64,000 nucleotides of DNA, taken from contig CP060501.1 of the NCBI GenBank assembly GCA_024760545.1, positions 682,001 through 746,000 of the forward strand. The letters are read 5' to 3'. Positions 54,562 to 62,366 of the stretch are shown here, piece by piece (positions within the stretch are counted from its first letter, which is position 1; the number at the start of each line of letters is the position of its first letter). Below the pieces are notes generated by a model. It made no database searches. It saw only the letters and a program-made list of their open reading frames with translations, and was not told the DNA's origin. The position numbers were made by a program, and so were the translations under genes. The stretch comes from Nitrospira sp. GTDB taxonomy: Bacteria > Nitrospirota > Nitrospiria > Nitrospirales > Nitrospiraceae.

Positions 54562-54713
54562 GCTCCCTCCTATATCTGATGAAGATGAGCCTACCACACA
54601 GGAACGGTACATTTAACAGAAGTTTTACGCGAGAGTCATAGTTCTGCAACTCTTGCTTAGTACCCTCACAGTACGACAAAAGAAACCGCAAATGCCCAAG
54701 CGAAGGAGGAATC

Positions 54714-55097
54714 ATGATCACTGTGGGGCAACTGATGAAGCGAACGCTGGCCACCGTGCCCGCGAGAGTGAACGCCGTCGATGCGGCAAAACTGATGTCG
54801 AATTGCAAGATTGTGAGCGTCTTTGAGGAAGATGACAATCACATTATCGGTCTCGTGACGGAGCCCGACAGTATCCGAACAATGGCGGAGATCGATCAGG
54901 AACCGCCTCTTCTCTCGGTTGATGCCATCATGAGCAAGCCGATCGCGGGGATCGATGAACGGCGTCCCATCACAGAAGCGGCTGACCTCATGCACCAGCA
55001 CGGTATACGGCATTTAATGGTGTTCAAGGCGGAGACGGTCGTCGGAGTACTCGCGGTTCGCGATCTCCTTCGTCCGGTATTGATCGATGAGTTCTAG
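54714..55097 (+). CDS. Two-CBS-domain protein
   Basis: 127 residues forming a Bateman module: CBS1 about 1-60 (VGQLMKRTLATVPA, DDNHIIGLVTEPDSIR) and CBS2 about 65-127 (VDAIMSKPIAGID, EAADLMHQHGIRHLMVFK, VVGVLAVRDLLRP). Such modules bind adenine nucleotides or nucleotide second messengers and regulate partners. It starts after a GAAGGAGG site. It overlaps the PsiE-like gene by 11 bp, so the two are probably co-translated. Confidence 0.9.
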   Translation: MITVGQLMKRTLATVPARVNAVDAAKLMSNCKIVSVFEEDDNHIIGLVTEPDSIRTMAEIDQEPPLLSVDAIMSKPIAGIDERRPITEAADLMHQHGIRHLMVFKAETVVGVLAVRDLLRPVLIDEF

Positions 55098-55620
55098 TAC
55101 GTTCTGGAACACGCCTGGACAGATTCTCCTGGCGGGGGGCGCCACGGCGTGGGATCGGTTGCGCCGCCTCGATCCGATGGAGGTCTGGACCTGGGGAATC
55201 AAAGGAGTGCTCAGTCTGATGATGATCACCATCTTGACTGCACTCACCGGCGGGATCCTGAAAACATTCCTGGATCTGTTGACCCTCACCCACCAGCCAA
55301 CCGAAGTCGTGTTACGACAGGTCATCATCAACACCCTCATCTTACTGGCAATCGTCGAAGTGTTTACGACCACCCTCACCTATTTCAGCGAAGGTCGTGT
55401 CAAGGTGACCTTTATCGTCGACACCATCCTTGTGGTGATGCTGACGGAAGTGATCTCTGAATGGTTCAGAGGAGGCGATTGGAGGGCGTTGGTGGCGTTG
55501 GGTGGAATCCTGCTCACATTAGGAACTATTCGCGTGATAGTCGTTCGGTGGAGTCCAACGCAGGCGGGACGGCCGGTCTATGCGCCTATAACTCATGGTG
55601 ATGGAGGAGGTCACACATGA
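55087..55620 (+). CDS. PsiE-like membrane protein
   Basis: 177 residues. The phosphate-starvation-inducible PsiE pattern with about four membrane helices: VLSLMMITILTALTGGIL, VIINTLILLAIVEVFTTTLTYF, VTFIVDTILVVMLTEVI and WRALVALGGILLTLGTIRVIVV. The E-V-F-x-x-x-x-T-Y-F segment is the family's best motif. The role is unknown even in E. coli. It overlaps the CBS gene upstream and the small gene downstream (ATGA), so the three form a coupled set. Confidence 0.8.
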   Translation: MSSSTFWNTPGQILLAGGATAWDRLRRLDPMEVWTWGIKGVLSLMMITILTALTGGILKTFLDLLTLTHQPTEVVLRQVIINTLILLAIVEVFTTTLTYFSEGRVKVTFIVDTILVVMLTEVISEWFRGGDWRALVALGGILLTLGTIRVIVVRWSPTQAGRPVYAPITHGDGGGHT

Positions 55621-55826
55621 ATGCTATTGCCGGGCAAGCCGAAGCAAAGATCTTGATCATCGTTCAGGAGCAACGACATATTTTGCTCGAACAACTTCTT
55701 TCTCGTCTTCCAGAACTCACCTGGAATCAAGTATTCACGATTGTGGATGAACTGAGTCGACGGGACTTGATCCGTTTACGGCGCCGGGGATTCGAGTACG
55801 AATTGCAGGCCTGCTTCGCCGCTTAG
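55617..55826 (+). CDS. Small winged-helix-like protein
   Basis: 69 residues. The sequence is compatible with a winged helix: helices ILLEQLLSRLPELTW and NQVFTIVDELSRRDLIRLRR, followed by a short hairpin RRGFEYEL. The start overlaps the PsiE stop by 4 bp. No family recognised. It may be a transcription regulator of the set or of another promoter. Confidence 0.6.
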   Translation: MNAIAGQAEAKILIIVQEQRHILLEQLLSRLPELTWNQVFTIVDELSRRDLIRLRRRGFEYELQACFAA

Positions 55827-55888
55827 CGGCCCTCTCTGTCCGCGGGCCGTTAGCGACAGATCATGACCGGGAAAGGCTCAGATGGGCA

Positions 55889-56317
55889 CTATACCTTTTT
55901 CGCAGCCAGGGCCGGGCGACGGGAGCTCAGCCGCTCAATACGTTCAGCGACATCTCGATAGGCCGCATCCTCCCGCCTGATCCAGCGATAAGATTCCATG
56001 GCTTCCGCGACACGGCCCAACGATTCCAGCGTGCGACCGAGAAGATAGAGAATTTGAACGGTTTCCTTGGAGGACCCCGGTGTGAATTTGAGTGCTTTCT
56101 GAAATGCCGGGACGGCCTCCTCATAGCGGCCGGATAGCTTATAACACAGGCCCATCTGAGCATACGCCTTGACCGCGAACGATGGATCGACTGCAGCCAT
56201 TTCAAGCTGATCGATTGCAGCCTTGTGCATTCCTGCATTCTTCAGCGCAAGCCCGCGTTCATAGCGTTCCGCCGGGCTCACGACTGGTTCTGACACCTGA
56301 TCGATTGGATCCGACAT
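55889..56317 (-). CDS. Stand-alone TPR protein, paralogue of the ATPase tail
   Basis: 142 residues from the ATG at 56317 (GGGAG site). Three TPR-like units: ERYERGLALKNAGMHKAAID, AYAQMGLCYKLSGRYEEAVPA and ILYLLGRTLESLGRVAEAME. It is clearly homologous to the TPR tail of the neighbouring ATPase (AYAQIGLCYVKMKEPHAAIQ, ALYFLGRSLESVGQAGEAFE), which implies duplication of this module. No signal peptide is visible, so it is probably cytosolic or an accessory to the polysaccharide machinery. It lies 130 bp behind the ATPase gene. Confidence 0.78.
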   Translation of the reverse strand: MSDPIDQVSEPVVSPAERYERGLALKNAGMHKAAIDQLEMAAVDPSFAVKAYAQMGLCYKLSGRYEEAVPAFQKALKFTPGSSKETVQILYLLGRTLESLGRVAEAMESYRWIRREDAAYRDVAERIERLSSRRPALAAKKV

Positions 56318-56447
56318 GACGCTCCCGACCTCGCGCACCTAACACTGGTTCATGTCAATGAAACCAGAAATCGTCCCGTTTGGCACGTAAGAAATAGAAA
56401 ACTTACTTAAGACGGATGGAAGCACCACTCCTGCCATTCATCGAAGC

Positions 56448-57851
56448 CTACTTCTGGCTCCCGATCAGGAATCGTTGAAAATTATCGATAACGCTGCTGA
56501 ACCACGAGTCTTTTCCCATTGCCGTCTCTCGTCCTTTAGCCGATTGCTTTAAAATAATCCTCAATTCCCTTGTCCGATTCGCAACGTCTCGGAAGGTTGG
56601 TGCCGCTTGCTCAATTTGCTGGTAGACTTCAAACGCCTCGCCGGCCTGCCCGACCGATTCGAGGCTACGCCCTAAGAAATAGAGCGCATCGATGGTATCC
56701 CCCGGCGACGCCTTCTCATCCTTCAGGGCCGTACGAAACGCTTGTATCGCGGCGTGCGGCTCCTTCATCTTGACATAGCAAAGCCCGATTTGAGCATAGG
56801 CCTTGAGCCACATTGATTTATCCTTCGCCGCCACATGAAACAGGTCTATGGCCTCCTTCAATCGCTCTTCATCCTTCAGCATCAGGCCCTGCGAGTAGGC
56901 TCTTTCAGGAGAACCCATGAAACGGCCTGCGGCCGATTCCTCGTTCCCTGGCGATCGGAGGTGTGGAATAGAGACTTCCACTTCGCTCGCATCTTCCGGA
57001 GCCGCCGCCAGTCCAACCAACTCTTCTTTAGCTGCCAGAGGCAGGATCCCTCCCCTGCATCGATCTAGGGCCGCTTGGGCGACCAATTTAGATGTAATGA
57101 CTTTCGCTTGCTCGGCATACCCATAGGTCAAGGCCACATCGCATACCTGATTGATCAGGCGCGGGGTTCCTCGGCTCAAACGATGCACCAGCGCGCATGC
57201 TTTTTGGGTAAAAAGGGAAGGCCGTCCACCAGCGACTTGGATTCGATGGCGAATGCACCTGGCCGTGTCGGCTTCAGACAGCGGCTTCAGATGATAGTCA
57301 ACGACGATCCGCTGCGCAAATTGAGTCATATCGATTCGCTGGAGCAAGGTATGGAGATCCGGTTGGCCGGATAGGATGATCTGCAACTTCAATGTCTGAC
57401 CATCGTTCATATTGGACAAGAGCCGCAGTTCTTCGAGCAACTCGGCTCCCAGACTTTGGGCTTCATCTACGATGAGGATGACCCGTCGTGAACGTTTCGA
57501 TTCCTGAGCCAGGAATTCCGAAAACATGTGATAGGCTTCGATCGGATCAAGCCGCTTGGTGCTCAATCCGAGAGACAATAAAATCCAAGGCAAGAGATGC
57601 TCGATGTCGTAACGGGCGTTGGTCACCAGCCCAATCTTGTGTTTGTTTCCGTGTTCGGCAATCAGCTTCTGGAGAAGGGATGTCTTGCCCATACCGGGCT
57701 CGCCGGTGAGCACCATAAACGGAGCCTGGCTGAGGAGGCCATATTCGAGCAAGCTGTAGGCAGCCTGGTGTTCCGAACCGGAATAGAGAAAACTGCTGTC
57801 CGGCAAGAGCGCGAACGGTTTGGTCTTCAAGTGATAGAAGGATTCGTACAT
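56448..57851 (-). CDS. ExeA-like AAA ATPase with C-terminal TPRs (exosortase-type EPS locus)
   Basis: 467 residues. The ATPase domain has the GspA/ExeA pattern YESFYHLKTKPFALLPDSSF, Walker A TGEPGMGKTSLL (about 49-60), Walker B RVILIVDEAQSL (about 123-134) and a sensor segment LQIILSGQPDLHTLL. The C-terminal third has TPR repeats (about 340-440). XrtA-system loci typically carry such an ATPase; it may energise assembly or regulate export. It lies directly behind the tyrosine-kinase gene (31 bp). Confidence 0.85.
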   Translation of the reverse strand: MYESFYHLKTKPFALLPDSSFLYSGSEHQAAYSLLEYGLLSQAPFMVLTGEPGMGKTSLLQKLIAEHGNKHKIGLVTNARYDIEHLLPWILLSLGLSTKRLDPIEAYHMFSEFLAQESKRSRRVILIVDEAQSLGAELLEELRLLSNMNDGQTLKLQIILSGQPDLHTLLQRIDMTQFAQRIVVDYHLKPLSEADTARCIRHRIQVAGGRPSLFTQKACALVHRLSRGTPRLINQVCDVALTYGYAEQAKVITSKLVAQAALDRCRGGILPLAAKEELVGLAAAPEDASEVEVSIPHLRSPGNEESAAGRFMGSPERAYSQGLMLKDEERLKEAIDLFHVAAKDKSMWLKAYAQIGLCYVKMKEPHAAIQAFRTALKDEKASPGDTIDALYFLGRSLESVGQAGEAFEVYQQIEQAAPTFRDVANRTRELRIILKQSAKGRETAMGKDSWFSSVIDNFQRFLIGSQK

Positions 57852-57882
57852 GATTGCTCCGATCCGCTCTCCGTGTCGTCTC

Positions 57883-58719
57883 CTATTGGGACAACATCGC
57901 CTTCATGTCGGCCAGCGTCAGAGATGATCGTCCTGCTTTATTTAAGACCGTTCCCAAAACGGGGCGGGAATTCTTGACCAACCCTAAAGCCCGCTGCAGC
58001 TCATCTGCGGTCGTTCTCCCCTCCTCCACCACCATGAGAAGGGCATCTGTGTAAGGTGCAAATGCCAGCACATCCGCCGTGTGAAGCAACGGAGGAAGAT
58101 CGAAGATGACGACTCGTGAGGGATATCGATGTTTGAGTTCTTCGACTAACGCCACCATCTTCGGAGAGGTCAAGATCTCGGTGGAGTTCGAGATGGCTCG
58201 TCCTCCAGGCAACAGCACGAATCGTCCGATTCCCGGATGAAGTAGCAGATCCTCGACGGGCTGGTCGTCCAGCAAGTAATCCGCAAGCCCGAGACAGTCC
58301 TGCAAACCAAACACCTTGTGCACGCTTGGATCCTGAAGATCCGAGTCCACCAGGAGCACCGTCTGCGTCGTCTCCATGGCGAGACTGACGGCCAAGTTCA
58401 CGGCCGTCAACGTCTTGCCCTCACCGTACCCTGGGCTGGTGACACCCAACACATTCCACCCGTTCTCTCGAAGCCGATGCGTAACTTGCGTTCTCAATAT
58501 TTTGTAAGCATCGACAAATGGTCCCTTCTGATAGGAGGCCATCACCCGATGACCGCGCAGCACGGAAACTGGAATGTGGAGTGATCTGGTTCGCGTATAC
58601 GTGATCGGAGGTGGGACAGAGTGAGATGCAGTCCGCTTCGTCCCTTCCCCACGAGAGGAGGTGGAGGAGGTGTCTTTTAAATCTTTATATAGCTTGAGTG
58701 CGGTTCGAATACGATCCAT
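57883..58719 (-). CDS. CpsD-like tyrosine autokinase (exosortase-type EPS locus)
   Basis: 278 residues. BY-kinase fold: Walker A VTSPGYGEGKTLTAVNLAVS (about 101-120), A' VLLVDSDLQDPSVHKVFGL and B VIFDLPPLLHTADV. These proteins cycle phosphorylation to control polymer length with their Wzz partner, which here lies directly upstream on the same strand. The last 40 residues contain no tyrosine, so the usual C-terminal Tyr cluster is missing. The N-terminus is Ser/Thr-rich with one TYTRTRS stretch. Confidence 0.85.
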   Translation of the reverse strand: MDRIRTALKLYKDLKDTSSTSSRGEGTKRTASHSVPPPITYTRTRSLHIPVSVLRGHRVMASYQKGPFVDAYKILRTQVTHRLRENGWNVLGVTSPGYGEGKTLTAVNLAVSLAMETTQTVLLVDSDLQDPSVHKVFGLQDCLGLADYLLDDQPVEDLLLHPGIGRFVLLPGGRAISNSTEILTSPKMVALVEELKHRYPSRVVIFDLPPLLHTADVLAFAPYTDALLMVVEEGRTTADELQRALGLVKNSRPVLGTVLNKAGRSSLTLADMKAMLSQ

Positions 58720-58734
58720 GTTCTTTCTGTGTCC

Positions 58735-60507
58735 CTATTCCATGCCAAATCGTCTCAATGCAGTAAACCACAGCACATCTAACGGCACCACGAAGACATG
58801 CAAGAAGAGAAGAATCGTCGCCACCGCGCCTATCCCGGCACTCTGAAAGATACGTCGCCGCAACCTCACCCGAGAGAAATCTCCTTCATTCGGCATAAAG
58901 GGAACGACCGCCAACGGGAAATGTTGTGTCAACGCAACGATCTGTTCCGGCGTACGGATCGAATGATCGAGTGATTCCGCCGTTGCCCCGGCGCCGATTC
59001 CGCCACCAACCGCGAGGATGAATCCAAGGAGCACAATAGCCAGCCGATTCGGTTTGAACGGCTTTTCAGGAAGACTGGGTGGGTCGATCAAAGAAAACCG
59101 TTCGCCTTTTCGCTGCACTTCCAGACCTTCCGACACCTTCGCTTCCAACAACCGAGACCGAATGTCTTGATACTTCTGCCCCGACGTATCCCGATCTCGA
59201 GTCAGCACAAGATACTCCGGTTCGATCTCGGGAGCCCGTTCCAGCCGTGTCGCGTATTCCTGAAGTCTGCGTTTCAAGTCCACTCTGGTTTTTCGAAGCG
59301 CCTCCAGGGAAGCGGTTGCGGAATTCAGTTGAGCTTGGAGATTGATGTAGGCAGGATTCTCCGGTCGCAGCTCAGTTTTCCGACTCGGCCCAGCTTTGAC
59401 GCGCTGTACTTCTTCTTCGAGCCCAGCAACCTTCCGCCGTAACTGTATGATATCGGGATGCTCCTGCCCCAATCGCTCCAAATCCGCCGCTAACACGGCA
59501 CGCGCATCGGTGAGCCGTTTTATGGTTTCTGCCTCATCGGGGAGCTGACCCGTCTCCTTCTCAAGCGCGTCCATCTCCTGCTTCATCTTGATGATATCCG
59601 GATGATCGGACGAGAGATTGGCCGCAGCACCCGCATACTCGGCGCGCAGCGCGCGCAGGCGATCCGCTGAATCCAAAATGCGCTCTCCCGTGACGGACAC
59701 AATCGGAGTGTTTGGCTTGATCGTCGCCAATTCTCCCTCAAGATAGGTTTTCCGCTCCTCGAGGCTTCGCATCTGCTGATCGACGTCCATCAGCTCACGT
59801 TCAGCTTGGTTCATCAATTGTTGATTCAAGGGCGTCAACTCCGGGAGCGCCCCGCTGGCCCGTTGTTTGAACGACGCGATCTTTTCATCGATCTCACCGA
59901 TATGCCGGGCCAGATTATCCGCTTCCTGCTGAAGGAACGACGAGGCTTCCTGCGCTTGGCGCTCGCGACTCTTCAAATTTTCACCCAAGAAGAGACTGGT
60001 GAGCTCGTTCGCCACCTTCTGCGCCAGTTCAGGAGACCGGTTTTGATACGCCACGGTAAAGGCAATAGTAGCTTTGGTCGCATGTTGAGTGCGTTTATCC
60101 ACGACATCCGCGCTGATCACTTCCACTTCTATGTCCTTGACGAAACGCCTCACGATCTCCTCTGCCGGACTATTCCTCCGGAGATCCTCATACAGATTGA
60201 ATTGCTCCACCACCTTCCACAGGGTGGTGCGGCTCATCACTTGCTGCTTGATGATCTCGATGCGCTGGTCGGCATAACTTGTGATGGTCGATCGCACAAG
60301 ATCGGATGGAATCTCCTGTTCCTCGATCAGAATGGTCGCCGTGGATTTGTAGGTCGGAGGCCACAGAAAGGCCAGTGCAAGGGTGACGCTCAATAGTCCG
60401 ACACTTGTCGAGACCATGAGCTTTCGGCGTCGGTGAAAGGACGCGACATAGTCTTTGAGACTTTTAGCCTGCTCCGAAGCCTGTGCTGGGATGTGTGTAG
60501 AAGCCAT
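58735..60507 (-). CDS. Wzz/GumC-like chain-length determinant (exosortase-type EPS locus)
   Basis: 590 residues. An N-terminal membrane helix (about 33-50, VGLLSVTLALAFLWPP) is followed by the Wzz pattern (YKSTATILIEEQEIPSDLV), a long periplasmic coiled-coil region (about 170-440) rich in Glu, Gln and Leu, and the second membrane helix after PEKPFKPNRLAIVLLGF (about 500). The C-terminal cytosolic end and a further hydrophobic helix (about 557-580) are atypical. It sets polymer length with the CpsD-like kinase. It is transcribed 6 bp after the barrel gene and 15 bp before the kinase. Confidence 0.88.
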   Translation of the reverse strand: MASTHIPAQASEQAKSLKDYVASFHRRRKLMVSTSVGLLSVTLALAFLWPPTYKSTATILIEEQEIPSDLVRSTITSYADQRIEIIKQQVMSRTTLWKVVEQFNLYEDLRRNSPAEEIVRRFVKDIEVEVISADVVDKRTQHATKATIAFTVAYQNRSPELAQKVANELTSLFLGENLKSRERQAQEASSFLQQEADNLARHIGEIDEKIASFKQRASGALPELTPLNQQLMNQAERELMDVDQQMRSLEERKTYLEGELATIKPNTPIVSVTGERILDSADRLRALRAEYAGAAANLSSDHPDIIKMKQEMDALEKETGQLPDEAETIKRLTDARAVLAADLERLGQEHPDIIQLRRKVAGLEEEVQRVKAGPSRKTELRPENPAYINLQAQLNSATASLEALRKTRVDLKRRLQEYATRLERAPEIEPEYLVLTRDRDTSGQKYQDIRSRLLEAKVSEGLEVQRKGERFSLIDPPSLPEKPFKPNRLAIVLLGFILAVGGGIGAGATAESLDHSIRTPEQIVALTQHFPLAVVPFMPNEGDFSRVRLRRRIFQSAGIGAVATILLFLHVFVVPLDVLWFTALRRFGME

Positions 60508-60513
60508 CGCTTT

Positions 60514-61740
60514 TCAGTTAGCAAATGCCCATTTGGGGGGAGAATAGGTCACCATGAACATTGTGGCATGGGATTGCGCTGTATCTGCGGAAGTATCGAT
60601 ATCCCGCCATCGGTACATATAGGACACCTCCGCTTGCCACCACTCGAAAATTCTCCATGACAATTTTGGTGCGACGCTGACGTAGCTGCTGTCCGGAAAC
60701 ACTCCGCCGACGGCCGCCCTCGTCTTTCCTGACGTGAGCATTCCGACCACATTGAGGGAACAGGCAACGGTTTCTGAGATTTCGTATGAACCCGACACTT
60801 CGCCTCGGTTGGTCTGGATAAGTAATCCAAAACCGCTGGGAACGAGATCCCGAGCGAAGGATGCTTGCAGCGAAGCCCTCTCGAAATTCTTCGTCACACT
60901 CGCCCCGGCCAACCACACCGTCTCTCGAGCCGTGATATCGCCGATCGGCGTCTGTGAACTGGACGACAAGAATCTGGGCCCGCCGTAGATGGTTCCCTTA
61001 AGCGATTCTGCAAAGGCATGCGTCAGGCTCATATTGATCCCGGGGAAATGCGCTTGAAATAGAGAAGGAGAGTTGGTGGTTCGGAAATCAACATACGACC
61101 CGGACAGTTGAATCTGATCTCGTTCAGTGAGTTGATAGAGAAACCCTCCGGATCCCCCCATCAACCGGTAGTCAGCCAATCTCTCACTTTCATACGTCGT
61201 GTCTGAAAACTGCACACCTGATTGAACAGAAAGTTTTTCCGTCAACCTTCTGGTCCACGTAGGATTTGCGGTCCACTGATTGCGCTGCGTGAACTGCAGA
61301 ACGACTCCCGTCGCCTGTAACTCGCTGAGCAGCGTATTGTCACGAGTGAACCCACCGGTGAAAGCGATGAGGTCCTGTTCGGTCCGATACTGCAACGACA
61401 ACGGCGCATAGACATTGGTAAACTGTCGGCTCTCTCCGCCAAAGTACCCGACGAAATCCGCTGCAACGCGGCTGCTGACGTCCAGGCGCTCGGTTTTTCC
61501 GGCAAACTCTGTGGCTGGTGTGACCCAGTATCCATAGGTGTCATCGTGAGGCAATGGGGTCAACAGTAAGTTGCTGTTATAGACCCCTTTGACGCCGACA
61601 GATGGCGAGAGCGACCATTCGGCCGCTTGGCCCCCCGGTACCAAGCCAGATGAAACGATCGCTGCCACAAGGATGACTCGAGCAGTCTCCCTGCGACTCC
61701 AAACGCGACTTCTCCCCTTGCAGTGCGGTTGCATGGACAC
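60514..61740 (-). CDS. Outer-membrane barrel of the exosortase-type EPS locus
   Basis: 408 residues from a GTG (an ATG two codons later is possible). The signal ends GLVPGGQAAEW. The barrel is rich in strands with a Tyr/Phe/Gly pattern (SVGVKGVYNSNLLLTP, TPATEFAGKTERLDVSSRV, WLAGASVTKNFERASLQASF, VEVSYMYRWRDI-like) and ends in a SPPKWAFAN strand. Position and size match the barrel of PEP-CTERM loci (TIGR03016-like). It lies 8 bp behind the Wza-like gene. Confidence 0.78.
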   Translation of the reverse strand: MSMQPHCKGRSRVWSRRETARVILVAAIVSSGLVPGGQAAEWSLSPSVGVKGVYNSNLLLTPLPHDDTYGYWVTPATEFAGKTERLDVSSRVAADFVGYFGGESRQFTNVYAPLSLQYRTEQDLIAFTGGFTRDNTLLSELQATGVVLQFTQRNQWTANPTWTRRLTEKLSVQSGVQFSDTTYESERLADYRLMGGSGGFLYQLTERDQIQLSGSYVDFRTTNSPSLFQAHFPGINMSLTHAFAESLKGTIYGGPRFLSSSSQTPIGDITARETVWLAGASVTKNFERASLQASFARDLVPSGFGLLIQTNRGEVSGSYEISETVACSLNVVGMLTSGKTRAAVGGVFPDSSYVSVAPKLSWRIFEWWQAEVSYMYRWRDIDTSADTAQSHATMFMVTYSPPKWAFAN

Positions 61741-61748
61741 TGCGATTG

Positions 61749-62357
61749 TCAGGGCACCATGACAACGTCACCGCGCTGGAGCATGATATTTTGCTCCAGG
61801 TCCTTGCCTTTGCGAAGATCGCCGTAGCGGAAGGGAATGGCGTGTTGCTCTCCTCGTACCCGGCGCATGACCCGAATGTCGTTTTCCGCGGCAAACGGAG
61901 TTAATCCACCGGCAAGGCTTAACGCCTGAAGCACGTCGGTATAATGGCCGATCAAGTATTCGCCCGGCTTATTGACTCGCCCGACAACGTAGACCTTGTA
62001 ACTGACGACCTTCGTGACCGCCACGGACACATTCGGATTCGGGATATACTTCGTCAACCGCCTCACCAGGTCGCCACGGATGTCATCGACCGTCCGATCT
62101 TCGGCCTGGATATCACCGACGAGAGGAAACGAAAACATCCCGTCAGGGCGGACGACGACTTCTCGTGTCAGCTGTTCATCCTTCCACACCGACACCAGCA
62201 TGACATCCTCGGCACCTAGGCGGTATCCCGGATCAACCTGCGATGTCGGTGAAGCTGTGATCGCATCACCGGCTCGAGCTTGACCCGGTAACCAGGCTAC
62301 GATTACGGCTGCTGCCACGAAACACCCACTTACCACCAATCGCATAAAGCGAGACAT
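61749..62357 (-). CDS. Polysaccharide export protein, Wza/PEP-CTERM type
   Basis: 202 residues, signal peptide cleaved after QARA. The Poly_export domain comes first: YRLGAEDVMLVSVWKDEQLT and GMFSFPLVGDIQAEDRTVDD, then YIPNPNVSVAVTKVVSYKVY. An SLBB-like domain follows (VVGRVNKPGEYLIGHYTDVL, ALSLAGGLTPFA). It ends LQRGDVVMVP. Shorter than classical Wza (about 380), with one SLBB and no C-terminal helix, which is the exosortase-type form. It lies nine bases after the TPR gene stop. Confidence 0.88.
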   Translation of the reverse strand: MSRFMRLVVSGCFVAAAVIVAWLPGQARAGDAITASPTSQVDPGYRLGAEDVMLVSVWKDEQLTREVVVRPDGMFSFPLVGDIQAEDRTVDDIRGDLVRRLTKYIPNPNVSVAVTKVVSYKVYVVGRVNKPGEYLIGHYTDVLQALSLAGGLTPFAAENDIRVMRRVRGEQHAIPFRYGDLRKGKDLEQNIMLQRGDVVMVP

Positions 62358-62366
62358 GGATTCTCC

